A DNA stretch of 57,454 nucleotides from contig CAMBCF010000012.1 of the NCBI GenBank assembly GCA_945864585.1, positions 1 to 57,454 of the forward strand. Direction: 5' to 3'. A program made the translations under genes and the position numbers. The notes under the pieces were generated by a model. That model made no database searches and was not told the origin of the DNA. It worked only from the letters and a program-made list of their open reading frames with translations. The first letter of the stretch is position 1; every line of letters begins with the position of its first letter. The stretch comes from Bordetella parapertussis (lineage in GTDB: Bacteria; Pseudomonadota; Gammaproteobacteria; Burkholderiales; SG8-41). Shown here piece by piece: positions 42,336 through 51,503 of this stretch.

Positions 42336-42554
42336 CGCTGGCTCCTGATGCTGCGGAGGATTTATCAAGAATTGCTACTGACGAAGCTCTTCGTGAACCT
42401 TCAAGCTTTGCCAAGAGTATCATAGCCAAAGCCACAGGTATTGGCGGGATTGCGAATGCGCCAAATAGTGGAGATGTTCCATGCATTGTAGATACGAGGT
42501 AAGCTTCGTCGCTCGTCCATTCGCGTCCGGTTGCAGGACCAGGAAGGAAACACA

Positions 42555-43028
42555 GTGCGCTTGAAAATCAAGAATCCCCAGGATTTTTGGTGCGGCATCC
42601 TCTTCCTTGCGTTGGGGACGCTGGCGATTTATTTGGCGCGGGATTATGAAATGGGGAGCTCGTTGCAAATGGGCCCCGGGTATTTCCCCACTTGGCTGGG
42701 TGGCATCATGATCGGTTTCGGGGTGGTCATTGGCGGCTTGTCGTTCAAGATACAGGGCGATGACAATCAAGGCCTGGGGCTGGGCGAGTGGGCCTTCCGT
42801 CCCTGGCTTGTGTTAACCGCAACACTTGCGCTGTTCGCAGTACTGATGGAGGCGGATTTTGGTTTCGTGCCATCCTTGCTGGTGCTGATCATCGGTTGTG
42901 CGCTCGCGCATAAAGACGTGCATTGGCGGGAGACCATCCTGCTCAGCATTTGCGTCACTGCAGGCGCGGTGGCCATATTCTCTTATGGCCTCGGTCTGCC
43001 GTATCCGCTGTTCTGGTGGAGCCAGTGA
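42555..43028 (+). CDS. tctB: TTT small membrane subunit TctB, second system
   Basis: 157 residues from GTG at 42555 (AGGAAGGA upstream). Four hydrophobic segments: FWCGILFLALGTLAIYLA, MIGFGVVIGGLSF, FRPWLVLTATLALFAVLM, and the pair FVPSLLVLIIGCALA and ILLSICVTAGAVAIFSYGL. After helix 1 the conserved turn is GSSLQMGPGYFPTWLG, as in other TctB. Its TGA overlaps the tctA ATG by one base, tighter than in the first system at 3241. Sequence differs clearly from that first TctB, so this is a separate transporter and not a recent copy. Confidence 0.9.
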   Translation: MRLKIKNPQDFWCGILFLALGTLAIYLARDYEMGSSLQMGPGYFPTWLGGIMIGFGVVIGGLSFKIQGDDNQGLGLGEWAFRPWLVLTATLALFAVLMEADFGFVPSLLVLIIGCALAHKDVHWRETILLSICVTAGAVAIFSYGLGLPYPLFWWSQ

Positions 43029-44539
43029 TGGAACAACTCCTGCAAAATCTGGTACTGGGGTTCAGCGTGGCGCTCACGCTGCAGAACCTGGCGTATTGCT
43101 TTCTGGGGGTTTTCCTCGGCACTATGATCGGTGTGTTGCCCGGTATAGGGCCGTTGGCCACCATGGCAATGCTGCTGCCGCTTACCTACACGCTGCCGCC
43201 GGTTTCGGCGCTTATCATGCTGGCCGGAATTTATTATGGCTCTGACTACGGCGGTTCGACCACGGCGATACTGGTCAATCTGCCGGGCGAAGGGTCGTCG
43301 GTAGTCACCCTGCTCGATGGACATCCAATGGCCCAGCAAGGCCGGGCAGGCCCCGCCTTGGCGATGGCAGCTATAGGCTCGTTTTTCGCCGGTTGCATAG
43401 GCACTCTGCTCATTGCACTGCTTGGCCCGCCACTTGCCAATATAGCGCTGAAGTTCGGCTCACCGGAGTATTTCTCGCTGATGGTGATGGCCCTGGTATG
43501 CGCTTCGGTCGTGGGATCAGGCTCCCTGCTCAAGTCGCTCGCCATGGTAATTGCAGGACTGATTATCGGGATCGTCGGTATTGACGTCAGTTCGGGCAAG
43601 TCACGCTTCACCTTCGGCGTTCCCGAGTTAAGTGATGGTGTCGGCATCGCAGTGGTGGCGATGGGCGTGTTTGGATTGACCGAGATCGTCAAGAATCTCG
43701 GCGGCGCGCAGATGACCCCCACCATATTGAAAGGGGAAATCAAAGGGTTGATGCCACGGTGGGAGGACTTGAAGATCTGTTTCGGGCCCATGTTGCGTGC
43801 TACTTCCATAGGCGCTGTGTTCGGGCCGCTGCCGGGTCTGGGCGCCACCATCAGCGCGTTCACCTCCTACATGGCGGAGAAAAAGCTCGCTAAAGATCCG
43901 TCGCGCTTTGGCAAAGGCGCAATCGAAGGTGTGGCCGGGCCGGAGGCCGCTAACAATGCCTGTGCGCAGACGACGTTTGTGCCGATGCTGACGCTGGGCA
44001 TCCCTGGCAGTGCATCGATGGCATTGATGTTGGGTGCAATGATGGTCCACGGCATCACACCCGGGCCGCAAGTCATGACTTCGCGACCCGATTTATTCTG
44101 GGGATTGATTGCCAGCATGTGGATCGGCAACCTGATGTTGCTGCTGCTCAACCTGCCGTTGATCGGCATCTGGGTCAAGCTGCTGCAGGTGCCTTATCGC
44201 CTGCTGTTTCCGATCATCATGACCATGATGGGGATCGGCATCTACAGCCTGAACACGTCCGGGACGGATGTTTTGCTGATGGTGTTTTTCGGTTTTGTAG
44301 GCTACATCCTGGTGAAGCTCGGCTGCTCGTTTCCGCCTTTGATACTTGCGATGGTGCTGGGGCCGTTAATGGAGGAGAACCTACGCCGCTCGATGCTGTT
44401 ATCGGATGGCGATCCGACGGTCTTCATTACACGTCCGATCAGCGGCGGCTTCATGCTGGCTACCGCAGTGTTGTTACTGTTATTCACGCTGCCCGCACTG
44501 CGAAAAAAGCGCAAGGAAGTCCTCACTGATGACGGCTAA
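43028..44539 (+). CDS. tctA: TTT large membrane subunit TctA, second system
   Basis: 503 residues from the ATG at 43028, translationally coupled to tctB (TGATG). Marks: GTMIGVLPGIGPLATMAMLLP, YYGSDYGGSTTAILVNLPGEGSSV and the second-half GPLPGLGATISAF with EGVAGPEAANNACAQTTFVP. About 11 hydrophobic segments. Compared with the first TctA at 3802 the second half has GSGSLLKSLAMVIAGLIIGIVG. It ends four bases into the convergent luciferase-like gene. It should use one or both Bug proteins upstream. Confidence 0.94.
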   Translation: MEQLLQNLVLGFSVALTLQNLAYCFLGVFLGTMIGVLPGIGPLATMAMLLPLTYTLPPVSALIMLAGIYYGSDYGGSTTAILVNLPGEGSSVVTLLDGHPMAQQGRAGPALAMAAIGSFFAGCIGTLLIALLGPPLANIALKFGSPEYFSLMVMALVCASVVGSGSLLKSLAMVIAGLIIGIVGIDVSSGKSRFTFGVPELSDGVGIAVVAMGVFGLTEIVKNLGGAQMTPTILKGEIKGLMPRWEDLKICFGPMLRATSIGAVFGPLPGLGATISAFTSYMAEKKLAKDPSRFGKGAIEGVAGPEAANNACAQTTFVPMLTLGIPGSASMALMLGAMMVHGITPGPQVMTSRPDLFWGLIASMWIGNLMLLLLNLPLIGIWVKLLQVPYRLLFPIIMTMMGIGIYSLNTSGTDVLLMVFFGFVGYILVKLGCSFPPLILAMVLGPLMEENLRRSMLLSDGDPTVFITRPISGGFMLATAVLLLLFTLPALRKKRKEVLTDDG

Positions 44540-45477
44540 ATTAGAGGCAGTGTCTCGCGTAGCTTCGCGAGAGTTTCCAGGTGCCGCTGGTGGTCGCCGG
44601 CGAAGCGCAGGACCAGGTAGCGGGCGCCCTCCTGCACGTAGCCGTTGATCCATTCCGCCGCTGCGCCGGCCGAACCGGCGAAACAGGCCTGACGCTTTTT
44701 CAATACGTCGGGGCGCTGGCCGTAATAGGCCGACAGAAAATCGTCGATGCGCTGGCTCGCAGCGGCCGCGTTTTCGTCGATGGCAAGGGTCAGGTAGATG
44801 GCCGCTGCCAGTGCGTCGGGCTTGCGCCCGGCCTCGCGCGCGATGGCCTGCACCTGACGCCACTGTACGCCCCAGCCTTTCGCATCGGGGCCGGTCGGGA
44901 ACCAGCCGTCGAAATGCCGGCCCGCCCGCTCCAACGCGGCAGGTACCGAGCCGCCGCCCCAGATAGGCGGGCCGCCCGGCTGGTGCGGTGTTGGCCCGAT
45001 CACGCCCTGCTCGACGTGCCAGCGCCCGTCCCAGTCAACCGGTTTCCCGCTCCACAGCGCCTTGCACAGCCGCATGCCTTCCATCAGCGTACCGACGCGC
45101 TTTTCAAAAGGTACGCCGGCCGCGCGGAACTCAGCACGGATATTGGGAACGTCGGTGGCGATGCCGATGCCGAGAATCACCCGACCCGAGCTAACCTGAT
45201 CGAGCGTTGCAACCTGATGGGCCAGCAGCACGGGGTTGCGCAGTGCCGGCAGCAGCACGGCGGTGCCGAGCTTCACGCGTTTGGTCCTTCCGGCGACGCC
45301 GGCGAGGAGTGTGATCGGCTCGTGGCGCGGGCGTGCGAGCAGGGAGTCGCCGACCCACACCGAATCGTAGCCGAGATGTTCTGCGCGCTCGGCCAGGTCC
45401 AGCAGCGGTTCGGCTTCGGGCCGGCCTTCCATGATCGACTCGCGGGTTGGCAGCAGGTATCCGATGTGCAGGGTCAT
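44536..45477 (-). CDS. LLM-class flavin-dependent oxidoreductase
   Basis: Luciferase-like monooxygenase of 313 residues, TIM-barrel, using FMN or F420. Marks: AERAEHLGYDSVWVGDSLL, TKRVKLGTAVLLPALRNP, VSSGRVILGIGIATD, PPIWGGGSVPAALERAG and HFDGWFPTGPDA. Such enzymes oxidise or reduce small organic substrates; which one is unknown. It converges on tctA with a four-base overlap and is the only gene between the permease and the lyase, on the opposite strand to both. Confidence 0.9.
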   Translation of the reverse strand: MTLHIGYLLPTRESIMEGRPEAEPLLDLAERAEHLGYDSVWVGDSLLARPRHEPITLLAGVAGRTKRVKLGTAVLLPALRNPVLLAHQVATLDQVSSGRVILGIGIATDVPNIRAEFRAAGVPFEKRVGTLMEGMRLCKALWSGKPVDWDGRWHVEQGVIGPTPHQPGGPPIWGGGSVPAALERAGRHFDGWFPTGPDAKGWGVQWRQVQAIAREAGRKPDALAAAIYLTLAIDENAAAASQRIDDFLSAYYGQRPDVLKKRQACFAGSAGAAAEWINGYVQEGARYLVLRFAGDHQRHLETLAKLRETLPLI

Positions 45478-45782
45478 GGCGCGCTCCTTAATTCACTCAT
45501 TTCGCGTTCTCCGATCGTCGACTCAATGTTTATAGCGGATTATTCTGACACAAAATTTGTGGCCTGTAGGCTTAGCTCTTTTAATAAATGCGGGCGGTCA
45601 ATCGCAGCCGCGCGCCTGTGCTATTCTTTGCCTTTGTTCTCCTGCTGACGGATGATGAAGGCCGACAGTGCCCATCGAAGCAGGAGGATCCTACTTGTTG
45701 CAGAGTGTGTTACACCGATCATCGAGGTCAGAAACACGGATTCATCCCATCCCCTAGTTTTGTCCACATCAAGGAGCCCACT
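45478..45782. other. Divergent intergenic region (305 bases)
   Basis: Separates the LLM gene from the lyase gene. It contains the palindrome at 45549-45561 and, near 45604-45640, an open stretch encoding a hydrophobic peptide (VLFFAFVLLLTDD) that I do not believe is translated. AAGGAG at 45770-45775 is the ribosome site of the next gene. Confidence 0.5.
45549..45561. promoter_or_regulatory. Candidate operator palindrome CACAAAATTTGTG
   Basis: A perfect inverted repeat with six-base arms around one base, in the divergent gap between two catabolic genes and about 70 bases before the LLM start. It could bind a dimeric regulator; none is encoded next to it. Confidence 0.35.
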
Positions 45783-46949
45783 ATGGCCAGCTATCCCAAG
45801 ATACTTCACACCGAAGAAGGCATGCGCGACGGTTTGCAGATCGAGAGTGCCGATATTCCTATCGCAGCAAAGATTCGCCTGCTCAACGCCCTGTCCGAAA
45901 CAGGACTGAGAGAAATCAACGTCGGTTCTTTCGTCAGTCCAAAATATACGCCGCAAATGGCGAAGGTGGACGAGCTGTTACAGGGCTTCACACCCAAGCC
46001 AGGCGTAAAATACACCTATACCGCTTTGAACGATAGAGGCAACGAGCGCGCAAAGGAGTACACCCCGCCGCTCAGCCCGAAGGTGAGCGAAGCCTTTACC
46101 CGCGTCGACATGTGCGATGTGTTCGCCCAGCGTAATACCAATCGCACGCAGGCACAGCAGATGGCCGTGTGGCCGAAACAGATCGAGAAGGCAGTGGCGA
46201 AGGGCGTGACCGAAGCCGGTATGTCCATCAGCAACGTCTGGGGCTCCAACTGGATCGGTGAAGTGCCTTTCGAACAACACATGCTGATGTTCGACAAAAT
46301 GTACCGGATGTGGGATGAAGCCGGCATCAAGGTCACCAAAATCGGCATGGCCGATGCGACCAGTTGGTGCATGCCGCATCAGGTTGAGCGCACGGTAGCA
46401 GGCATCAAGGAGCGCTGGCCCTCGATCAAAGACTTCAACCTGCACTTGCACAATGGCCGCGGCGTGGGGCTCGCTTCCATCTATGCCGGGATGAAGCAGC
46501 TCGATGGCAGCGACACCATGCGTCTGCAAACCACCATCGGCGGCATGGCCGGTTGCCCGTATTGCGGCAACGGACGCGCTGCCATGATGATCGCCACCGA
46601 AGACGTGATGCACATGTTCGAAGAGATGGGTATCGACACCGGTGTCGATTTGTACAAGCTCATCGAGGCGGTGTGGCTGGCCGAAGAGGTGGTCGGGCAT
46701 TCGCTCTACGGCTTCGTCTCCAAGGCAGGACCGCGGCCGCGCTTCAACAAGCTGTATCCGATGGACATGCCGCACATCGAAACGCTGGAACAGGCGAAAC
46801 ATTTCATACGCGGGCCGAAAGCCTACGAAGGCGCGCACTCGCCGTGGCAGGAGCCGATCACCAGCTGGATGCGCCCCGAAGCGCCAGGCTACAAAGAGAA
46901 GGCTGCCAAGGTTGCCTCTGCACCGGCGCAGCTTAAGGCGGTTGGGTAA
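45783..46949 (+). CDS. HMG-CoA lyase-like (acyl-CoA lyase) protein
   Basis: 388 residues, DRE-TIM barrel. Start ATG at 45783 with AAGGAG at 45770-45775; the longer frame from 45588 lacks support. Family marks: EEGMRDGLQIES (the RDGxQ metal/catalytic motif), GLREINVGSFVSPK, the metal pair in NLHLHNGRGVGLASIYAG, and the Gly/Cys loop TIGGMAGCPYCGNGRAAM. It is longer than usual HMG-CoA lyase (about 300) by a C-terminal extension of about 80 residues. Likely splits a 3-hydroxy-acyl-CoA (HMG-, citramalyl- or similar). The neighbours support carboxylate catabolism. Confidence 0.88.
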   Translation: MASYPKILHTEEGMRDGLQIESADIPIAAKIRLLNALSETGLREINVGSFVSPKYTPQMAKVDELLQGFTPKPGVKYTYTALNDRGNERAKEYTPPLSPKVSEAFTRVDMCDVFAQRNTNRTQAQQMAVWPKQIEKAVAKGVTEAGMSISNVWGSNWIGEVPFEQHMLMFDKMYRMWDEAGIKVTKIGMADATSWCMPHQVERTVAGIKERWPSIKDFNLHLHNGRGVGLASIYAGMKQLDGSDTMRLQTTIGGMAGCPYCGNGRAAMMIATEDVMHMFEEMGIDTGVDLYKLIEAVWLAEEVVGHSLYGFVSKAGPRPRFNKLYPMDMPHIETLEQAKHFIRGPKAYEGAHSPWQEPITSWMRPEAPGYKEKAAKVASAPAQLKAVG

Positions 46950-47119
46950 TGCTGTAGTCGGCAATACGGCAGTTGTATGCACACTGCGGCGACGCCTCTC
47001 CGGATGCGCCGCCGCAGTGCTGATGGGGAACGCAATCGTCGAACCTCCAGCCAATGGAATCGGCCGACCCGGCGCCGATGCTCACGGGTATGAGGTGTCC
47101 GCCAGCGATTGGTGCAGCG

Positions 47120-48358
47120 TTAGCGCCGCTCTCTTGGGCCAGGGTTAAGCGCTGCCCAGGAGTAAGGCACCTGCTCACTGGGGCCGAATGGAATCTCGAC
47201 TTCAATGCCAGGCGGATATTCTTTGCGATGCTGCTCGCGCAGCCGCAGCCGTTGCGCTTCGCGCGCATGGACGAGTGCTAGCGGCTCAGCACAGCCGAGA
47301 ACACGCGCTGCTTGCAACGGCCAATTGGGGTTGTCCATTAACTCACGCGCGAGCGCAATGAGATCAGCATGCCCTTCGCGCAAAATCGCCTCGGCATGGC
47401 TCGGCTCGGTGATCAAACCCACTGCTACCGTTGGAATGCCGATCTCTTGTTTGATCTCGCGAGCGTAGCCGGCCTGATAGCCGGGTACGCGAGGCAGTGC
47501 CGCCAGGGCGCCGTCGCCGGTGATGCCGCCGGACGAGCAGTCGACGACATCCACGCCATGCATTTTGAGTTCGCGGGCGAGTGCCAGCGAATCGTCGATG
47601 CCCCATTCTCCGCCCGTGCCGTCTATGGACGAGATGCGGAAAAAAAGCGGCTTGTCTGCGGGCCACACGGCACGCACGGCGTCGGTGACTTCAAGTGCGA
47701 AGCGCATGCGACCTTCAAGGCTGCCGCCGTAGCCATCGCTGCGCTTGTTCGACACCGGCGACAGGAATTGATGAATCAGATAGCCATGCGCGCCGTGTAT
47801 CTCGCAGATGTCATAGCCGGCATCAATCGATCGTTGCGCGGCTTCGCGCCAGGCGGCGAGGTTGGCGCGTATGTCATCACGGTCCATTGCGTGCGGAATC
47901 GAGCCGCCGGGGCTGGCTGGCAGCGCACTGGGCGCAAGGCCCTGCCACGGCTGCAAGCCGTTACGCGCGTCTTCCTCGGTTAGCGGTGCACGGTCCTGCA
48001 ATGGACCATGCGCCGATGCCTTGCGGCCGCAATGCCCTATCTGAATAGCCGGCACGGAATCGAGCGACTTGATGAAATCGGTAATGCGGCGGTAGTCGGC
48101 GATGTGACTATCTTTGTAGATGCCGGCGCAGTGGTGTGTCTTGCGCCCGCGCACCTCGACCGCGGTCTCTTCACCGAAGACGATGCCGCTGCCGCCCATC
48201 GCAAAGCGGCCGAAATTGACCAGCTGCCACTCGGTGGGTCCGCCGTCGTCCGAGACGTACTGACACATCGGCGAGCACACGATGCGATTGCGAGCGACAA
48301 CGGAGCGCAGTTTGATCGGCGTGAACAGCAGCGGGGCTACACGAGTGGTGTCGTTCAT
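47120..48358 (-). CDS. Old-yellow-enzyme family NADH:flavin oxidoreductase (YqjM-like)
   Basis: 412 residues, FMN TIM-barrel ene-reductase. Marks: RIVCSPMCQYVSDDGGPTEW (the Cys of the YqjM group), QIGHCGRKAS (substrate HxGR region), EIHGAHGYLIHQFLSPVSNKRSDGYGG and REGHADLIALARELMDNPNWP. It reduces activated C=C bonds of unsaturated carbonyl compounds. The gene is convergent with the lyase; the 170 bases between (46950-47119) show no clear terminator or ORF. The C-terminal 40 residues are an extension usual for this group. Confidence 0.92.
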   Translation of the reverse strand: MNDTTRVAPLLFTPIKLRSVVARNRIVCSPMCQYVSDDGGPTEWQLVNFGRFAMGGSGIVFGEETAVEVRGRKTHHCAGIYKDSHIADYRRITDFIKSLDSVPAIQIGHCGRKASAHGPLQDRAPLTEEDARNGLQPWQGLAPSALPASPGGSIPHAMDRDDIRANLAAWREAAQRSIDAGYDICEIHGAHGYLIHQFLSPVSNKRSDGYGGSLEGRMRFALEVTDAVRAVWPADKPLFFRISSIDGTGGEWGIDDSLALARELKMHGVDVVDCSSGGITGDGALAALPRVPGYQAGYAREIKQEIGIPTVAVGLITEPSHAEAILREGHADLIALARELMDNPNWPLQAARVLGCAEPLALVHAREAQRLRLREQHRKEYPPGIEVEIPFGPSEQVPYSWAALNPGPRERR

Positions 48359-48449
48359 CTTGATGCAATCTCCCGGAGAGTGTCGGCTTTGTTGTATTTT
48401 GGCATGCAGTTAATTATTTCAATAAAAACAATAACTTACAATGTAACTC

Positions 48450-48567
48450 CAGCAGTCCGTGTAGGGCGCAATCCCTATTGCGCCGTATGGCTATTTTGCA
48501 AATCGCATTCGGCGCATTGGGATTGCGCCCTACGCGCAGTAAAGTTATTTGAGGGACACTACACTAG
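48450..48567. repeat. Palindromic dispersed element, copy B
   Basis: Second copy of the element at 24131-24272, here more compact: GTAGGGCGCAATCCCTATTG and GGGATTGCGCCCTAC arms, inner TTTTGCAAATCGCATTCGGC, and the tail GTAAAGTTATTTGAGGGACA ending CTACACTAG. The core is inverted relative to copy A. It lies between the OYE gene and the 3' end of the MmgE/PrpD gene. Confidence 0.75.
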
Positions 48568-48585
48568 ATTTTAGACATTACTCCG

Positions 48586-49953
48586 TCAGGTGGTCAGGGT
48601 ATCGATTAGTTCCCCAGCTGTTGCAAGCGTTTCCAGATTTTCCAATGCTGAGATCGACCGCTCCAGGCGCTCGCCTTTGAGCACGCGCGATGCGCAATCG
48701 CGATACTTGCCCAGCAGTTCGTCGCGGGTCATCGGATTTCCGGGGCTGCCGCGCACCTTATCGACTTGCTGGGTGAACTTGCGGCCGTCCTTCATCATGA
48801 TGGTGACCGGCGCCCTGCGGCGCGATGCCGCGTCGTCGCCCCATTCGGCGTGGGTATTGATCTGCACCTTGTCGAGCGAAGCCCGCATGCGCGGCGCATT
48901 GCAGTAGTCGTCAGAGAACGAATCCAGATCGACGCGGCCGTCGAGCAGCATCGCCGCCAGCACGTAGTCGAGCGAGAACTTGCCGCGAAAGCCCTCTACG
49001 GGTTTGTGAAAACGCACCGTGTCCAGCAGATCGGGATGCACGTCCACTTCGAGCCGGGTCACGTCGTCGAACCTGATGCCGTGCTCCTCGATCAGTCCGC
49101 GCGCGGCGTCCAGTGCGCGCAGATTGCCGCCGCAACACGGATAGCGTTTGACGGTGAGGCCGGGATCGACGATCGACCAGTGCGTTCCCAGACCGTCCGC
49201 CACCTTATCGAGGTTGTAGTTGCCGGTGCCGTGGAAAGCTGCAAAAAAACCGTAGTCGCCGTCGATGCCGTCGGGATCGGCGAAGTAGTCTTTCTTCGCC
49301 AGCAGCACTGAGGTCACGCCGGCGCGCGCCGCGTTGCCGGCATGAATGCCCTTGCCCCAAGTGCCGAAATGCTGCGTCAGGCCGCCGGCGTTGGCTGCGG
49401 CAAGCCCGATAGCAACAGCCATCTGCCCCGGGTTAAGCCTGACTATGCTGCCCGCCGCCGCCGCCGCTGCGGAGCAGCCGTAGAGCGACGTCGGGTGAAA
49501 GCCGCGCCGCCGCAGTTCAGGTTCGTGCTGCCGGCCAGAGAGCGACAGCCGCTCGAAGACTTCCAGACCGACGCACACCGCCGCCACCAGATCGGCGCCG
49601 CTCGACTGCGCCTCCTCGGCCAGCGCCAGCGCGGCAGGGAGGATGCAGGCGGTAGGATGTGAAAAACCGGTGTCGTCAAAATCCAGCAAATGTGCGAGAC
49701 AGCCGTTCGCCCACGCGGCGGACACCGCGCTGGTGCGCAGCTTGCCGCCAAGCACGCGCGCCTGGGGTGCACCGCCTTGCTCGCGCGTGATGTCCAGGAT
49801 GATGCGCCCCGCGGGTTCGACTGTCGCGGCGAGCCCGACACCGGCGCAATCGAGGATATGCCGCTTGGTTGCCGCGATCGCTTCGGCGCTGATACCGGCG
49901 ATGCGGGTGCTGCTGGCGAATTCGGAAAGTACTGTGGTTGCGCCCATCTTCAT
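48586..49953 (-). CDS. MmgE/PrpD family protein
   Basis: 455 residues, helical MmgE/PrpD fold; members are 2-methylcitrate dehydratase, cis-aconitate decarboxylase and iminodisuccinate epimerase. Marks: AAWANGCLAHLLDFDDTGFSHPTACILPAALALAE, the active-site region, RRGFHPTSLYGCSAAAAAAG, TQHFGTWGKGIHAGNAARAG, and VKRYPCCGGNLRALDAA. It is complete. The context of TTT transport and an acyl-CoA lyase favours a dehydratase or decarboxylase of a tricarboxylate-like compound; this is inference. ATG at 49953 with AGGGAGACATGAAG just upstream. Confidence 0.92.
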   Translation of the reverse strand: MKMGATTVLSEFASSTRIAGISAEAIAATKRHILDCAGVGLAATVEPAGRIILDITREQGGAPQARVLGGKLRTSAVSAAWANGCLAHLLDFDDTGFSHPTACILPAALALAEEAQSSGADLVAAVCVGLEVFERLSLSGRQHEPELRRRGFHPTSLYGCSAAAAAAGSIVRLNPGQMAVAIGLAAANAGGLTQHFGTWGKGIHAGNAARAGVTSVLLAKKDYFADPDGIDGDYGFFAAFHGTGNYNLDKVADGLGTHWSIVDPGLTVKRYPCCGGNLRALDAARGLIEEHGIRFDDVTRLEVDVHPDLLDTVRFHKPVEGFRGKFSLDYVLAAMLLDGRVDLDSFSDDYCNAPRMRASLDKVQINTHAEWGDDAASRRRAPVTIMMKDGRKFTQQVDKVRGSPGNPMTRDELLGKYRDCASRVLKGERLERSISALENLETLATAGELIDTLTT

Positions 49954-50059
49954 GTCTCCCTGTGAGGTGCGAATTCACTGAGTTTATCGCGAGTTGCCCT
50001 ATTCGTGCTGCAGCAATCCTGCTGCGACAACTACGTGCAAATCAGCTTCTGCCGGACGG

Positions 50060-51373
50060 CTAGGTTTCGCGCGGAAATAAGGGCCCCGTAGTGCGGCTGT
50101 AGCGCATCAGCCGCCAGCCGAGTATCAGCACCTCGGCCAGGAATGCAAAGCCTACGGCTGCGACGCCTACCGCGGCGCCGTTAAGTTGCGGGGCAATGAG
50201 TGTGACGCTGCCCACCGCGATTACCACCAGTAGCCGTATCACCGCACTGCCCGCAATCGCCCGCGTTTGGCGCATGGCGGAAAGCAGGCCGCGAAACAGG
50301 GACGAGTAACCCCACACGATCACCACCAGCAGGATCATCTGCACACCCGGTGTCGCATAACTGCTCAGTTTGGGCGGCAGCCCCATTATGCCGTTCAGGA
50401 TTACATCACGCAGGGGGGTATAGAAAAGGCCTGCCACTATCACGCCGTATACCAGTGTCAGGCGGTGCGTAAACTGCAGCAGCATGCGCATGTCGTGGCG
50501 GCTGTGTACCAGAGCTTGCGCGGTCTGCACCAGATTGCGCAGCGGCGCGGCGACCAGCGATTTGAGCGCGGTGACCACGCCAAAGGCAGCCAGCGCCAGA
50601 TCCGGATTGGCCAAGCGACCGAGAAAGAAGTTGATCACGAAGGTGACGCCGTTCTCCGTGATCTGAGTAATCATCAGAGGCCATGAAAAAACCCACATCT
50701 GGCGGTACGACGCCTGTTCTCCGCCTGTCGCGGGCAACTCGGCATAAAAAGGCCGGCTGACCCAAGCCATGTAGATGGCCTCCACCGTCATGCATCCGAT
50801 CAGCGATGCTGCGCCGGCAATAGCGCCTTCCATCCACAGCGGCAACACCATCAGCATCAGCGCTTGGGCAACCAGCCGTACTATCGTCGAATGGGAAATC
50901 AGCATTGTGCGCCGGTGCATCATGCACAGGGCGGTGGCAAGATTGCGTATTTGGTTCGGAAAAATCCACAAGCCCATGACTGCTGCGGCAGCTTTGGCCA
51001 GCCGCGTCACCTCCGCGCTCGCCCCCATCATTCTGCCGAACAACCAATCGCCGAGCGACGTCAATGCAATCGCTTCGATCAGGACAAACGGCACCAGGGA
51101 TACGAGGAAGTAAAAGCGTGCAATCCGCCACAACGAGCGCTTGTCGGTGATGTAGGACATTCCTGCCTGTGTGCCGACACTGATAATTCCGCTGAAGGTG
51201 GTATTGAATGCAAATGCGATGCTGAACGCGGCCAAGGTGGTGGTGGGATCGCCCAGCCGCGCGAGAAAAGCATGAACCAGGGCGTGCGAAAGCTGGTGCA
51301 GTTCGGTGGTAAGGATGAGCGGCACGAAGAACAAGACCGCGGTGCGCACTGTCAGGGGGGTATGGGCGAACAT
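50060..51373 (-). CDS. MATE-like multispanning membrane transporter
   Basis: 437 residues with about 12 hydrophobic segments, similar in pattern to MATE/polysaccharide flippase proteins: VLFFVPLILTTELHQLSHALVHAFLARLG at the N-terminus (helix 1 with the usual short loop), IAFAFNTTFSGIISVGTQAGMSY, and a second half starting WVFSWPLMITQITENGVTFVINFFLGRLA. Those repeats mark the two halves. Placed beside glycosyltransferases, an export role for a polysaccharide or lipid-linked intermediate is plausible. It is on the opposite strand to the rest of the locus, divergent from the broken GT4. Confidence 0.75.
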   Translation of the reverse strand: MFAHTPLTVRTAVLFFVPLILTTELHQLSHALVHAFLARLGDPTTTLAAFSIAFAFNTTFSGIISVGTQAGMSYITDKRSLWRIARFYFLVSLVPFVLIEAIALTSLGDWLFGRMMGASAEVTRLAKAAAAVMGLWIFPNQIRNLATALCMMHRRTMLISHSTIVRLVAQALMLMVLPLWMEGAIAGAASLIGCMTVEAIYMAWVSRPFYAELPATGGEQASYRQMWVFSWPLMITQITENGVTFVINFFLGRLANPDLALAAFGVVTALKSLVAAPLRNLVQTAQALVHSRHDMRMLLQFTHRLTLVYGVIVAGLFYTPLRDVILNGIMGLPPKLSSYATPGVQMILLVVIVWGYSSLFRGLLSAMRQTRAIAGSAVIRLLVVIAVGSVTLIAPQLNGAAVGVAAVGFAFLAEVLILGWRLMRYSRTTGPLFPRET

Positions 51374-51503
51374 GGAATTCCAGCGATATTTTCAAGGGAC
51401 AGGCCGCGACGGAACATCGATCAGGACGACAACCTGCATTAATCCGCAGCATACTGCAGCGCAACCTTCGATTTTTCGATTAAAATACCGCACAAGGACC
51501 GTC

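Noticed and set aside
42299-42502. 67-codon plus-strand frame between Bug and tctB
   Set aside because: No ribosome site, overlaps the better-supported minus-strand small gene, no protein-like pattern.
45588-45782. 65-codon N-terminal extension of the lyase
   Set aside because: A strong ribosome site precedes the ATG at 45783 and the extension is not protein-like.
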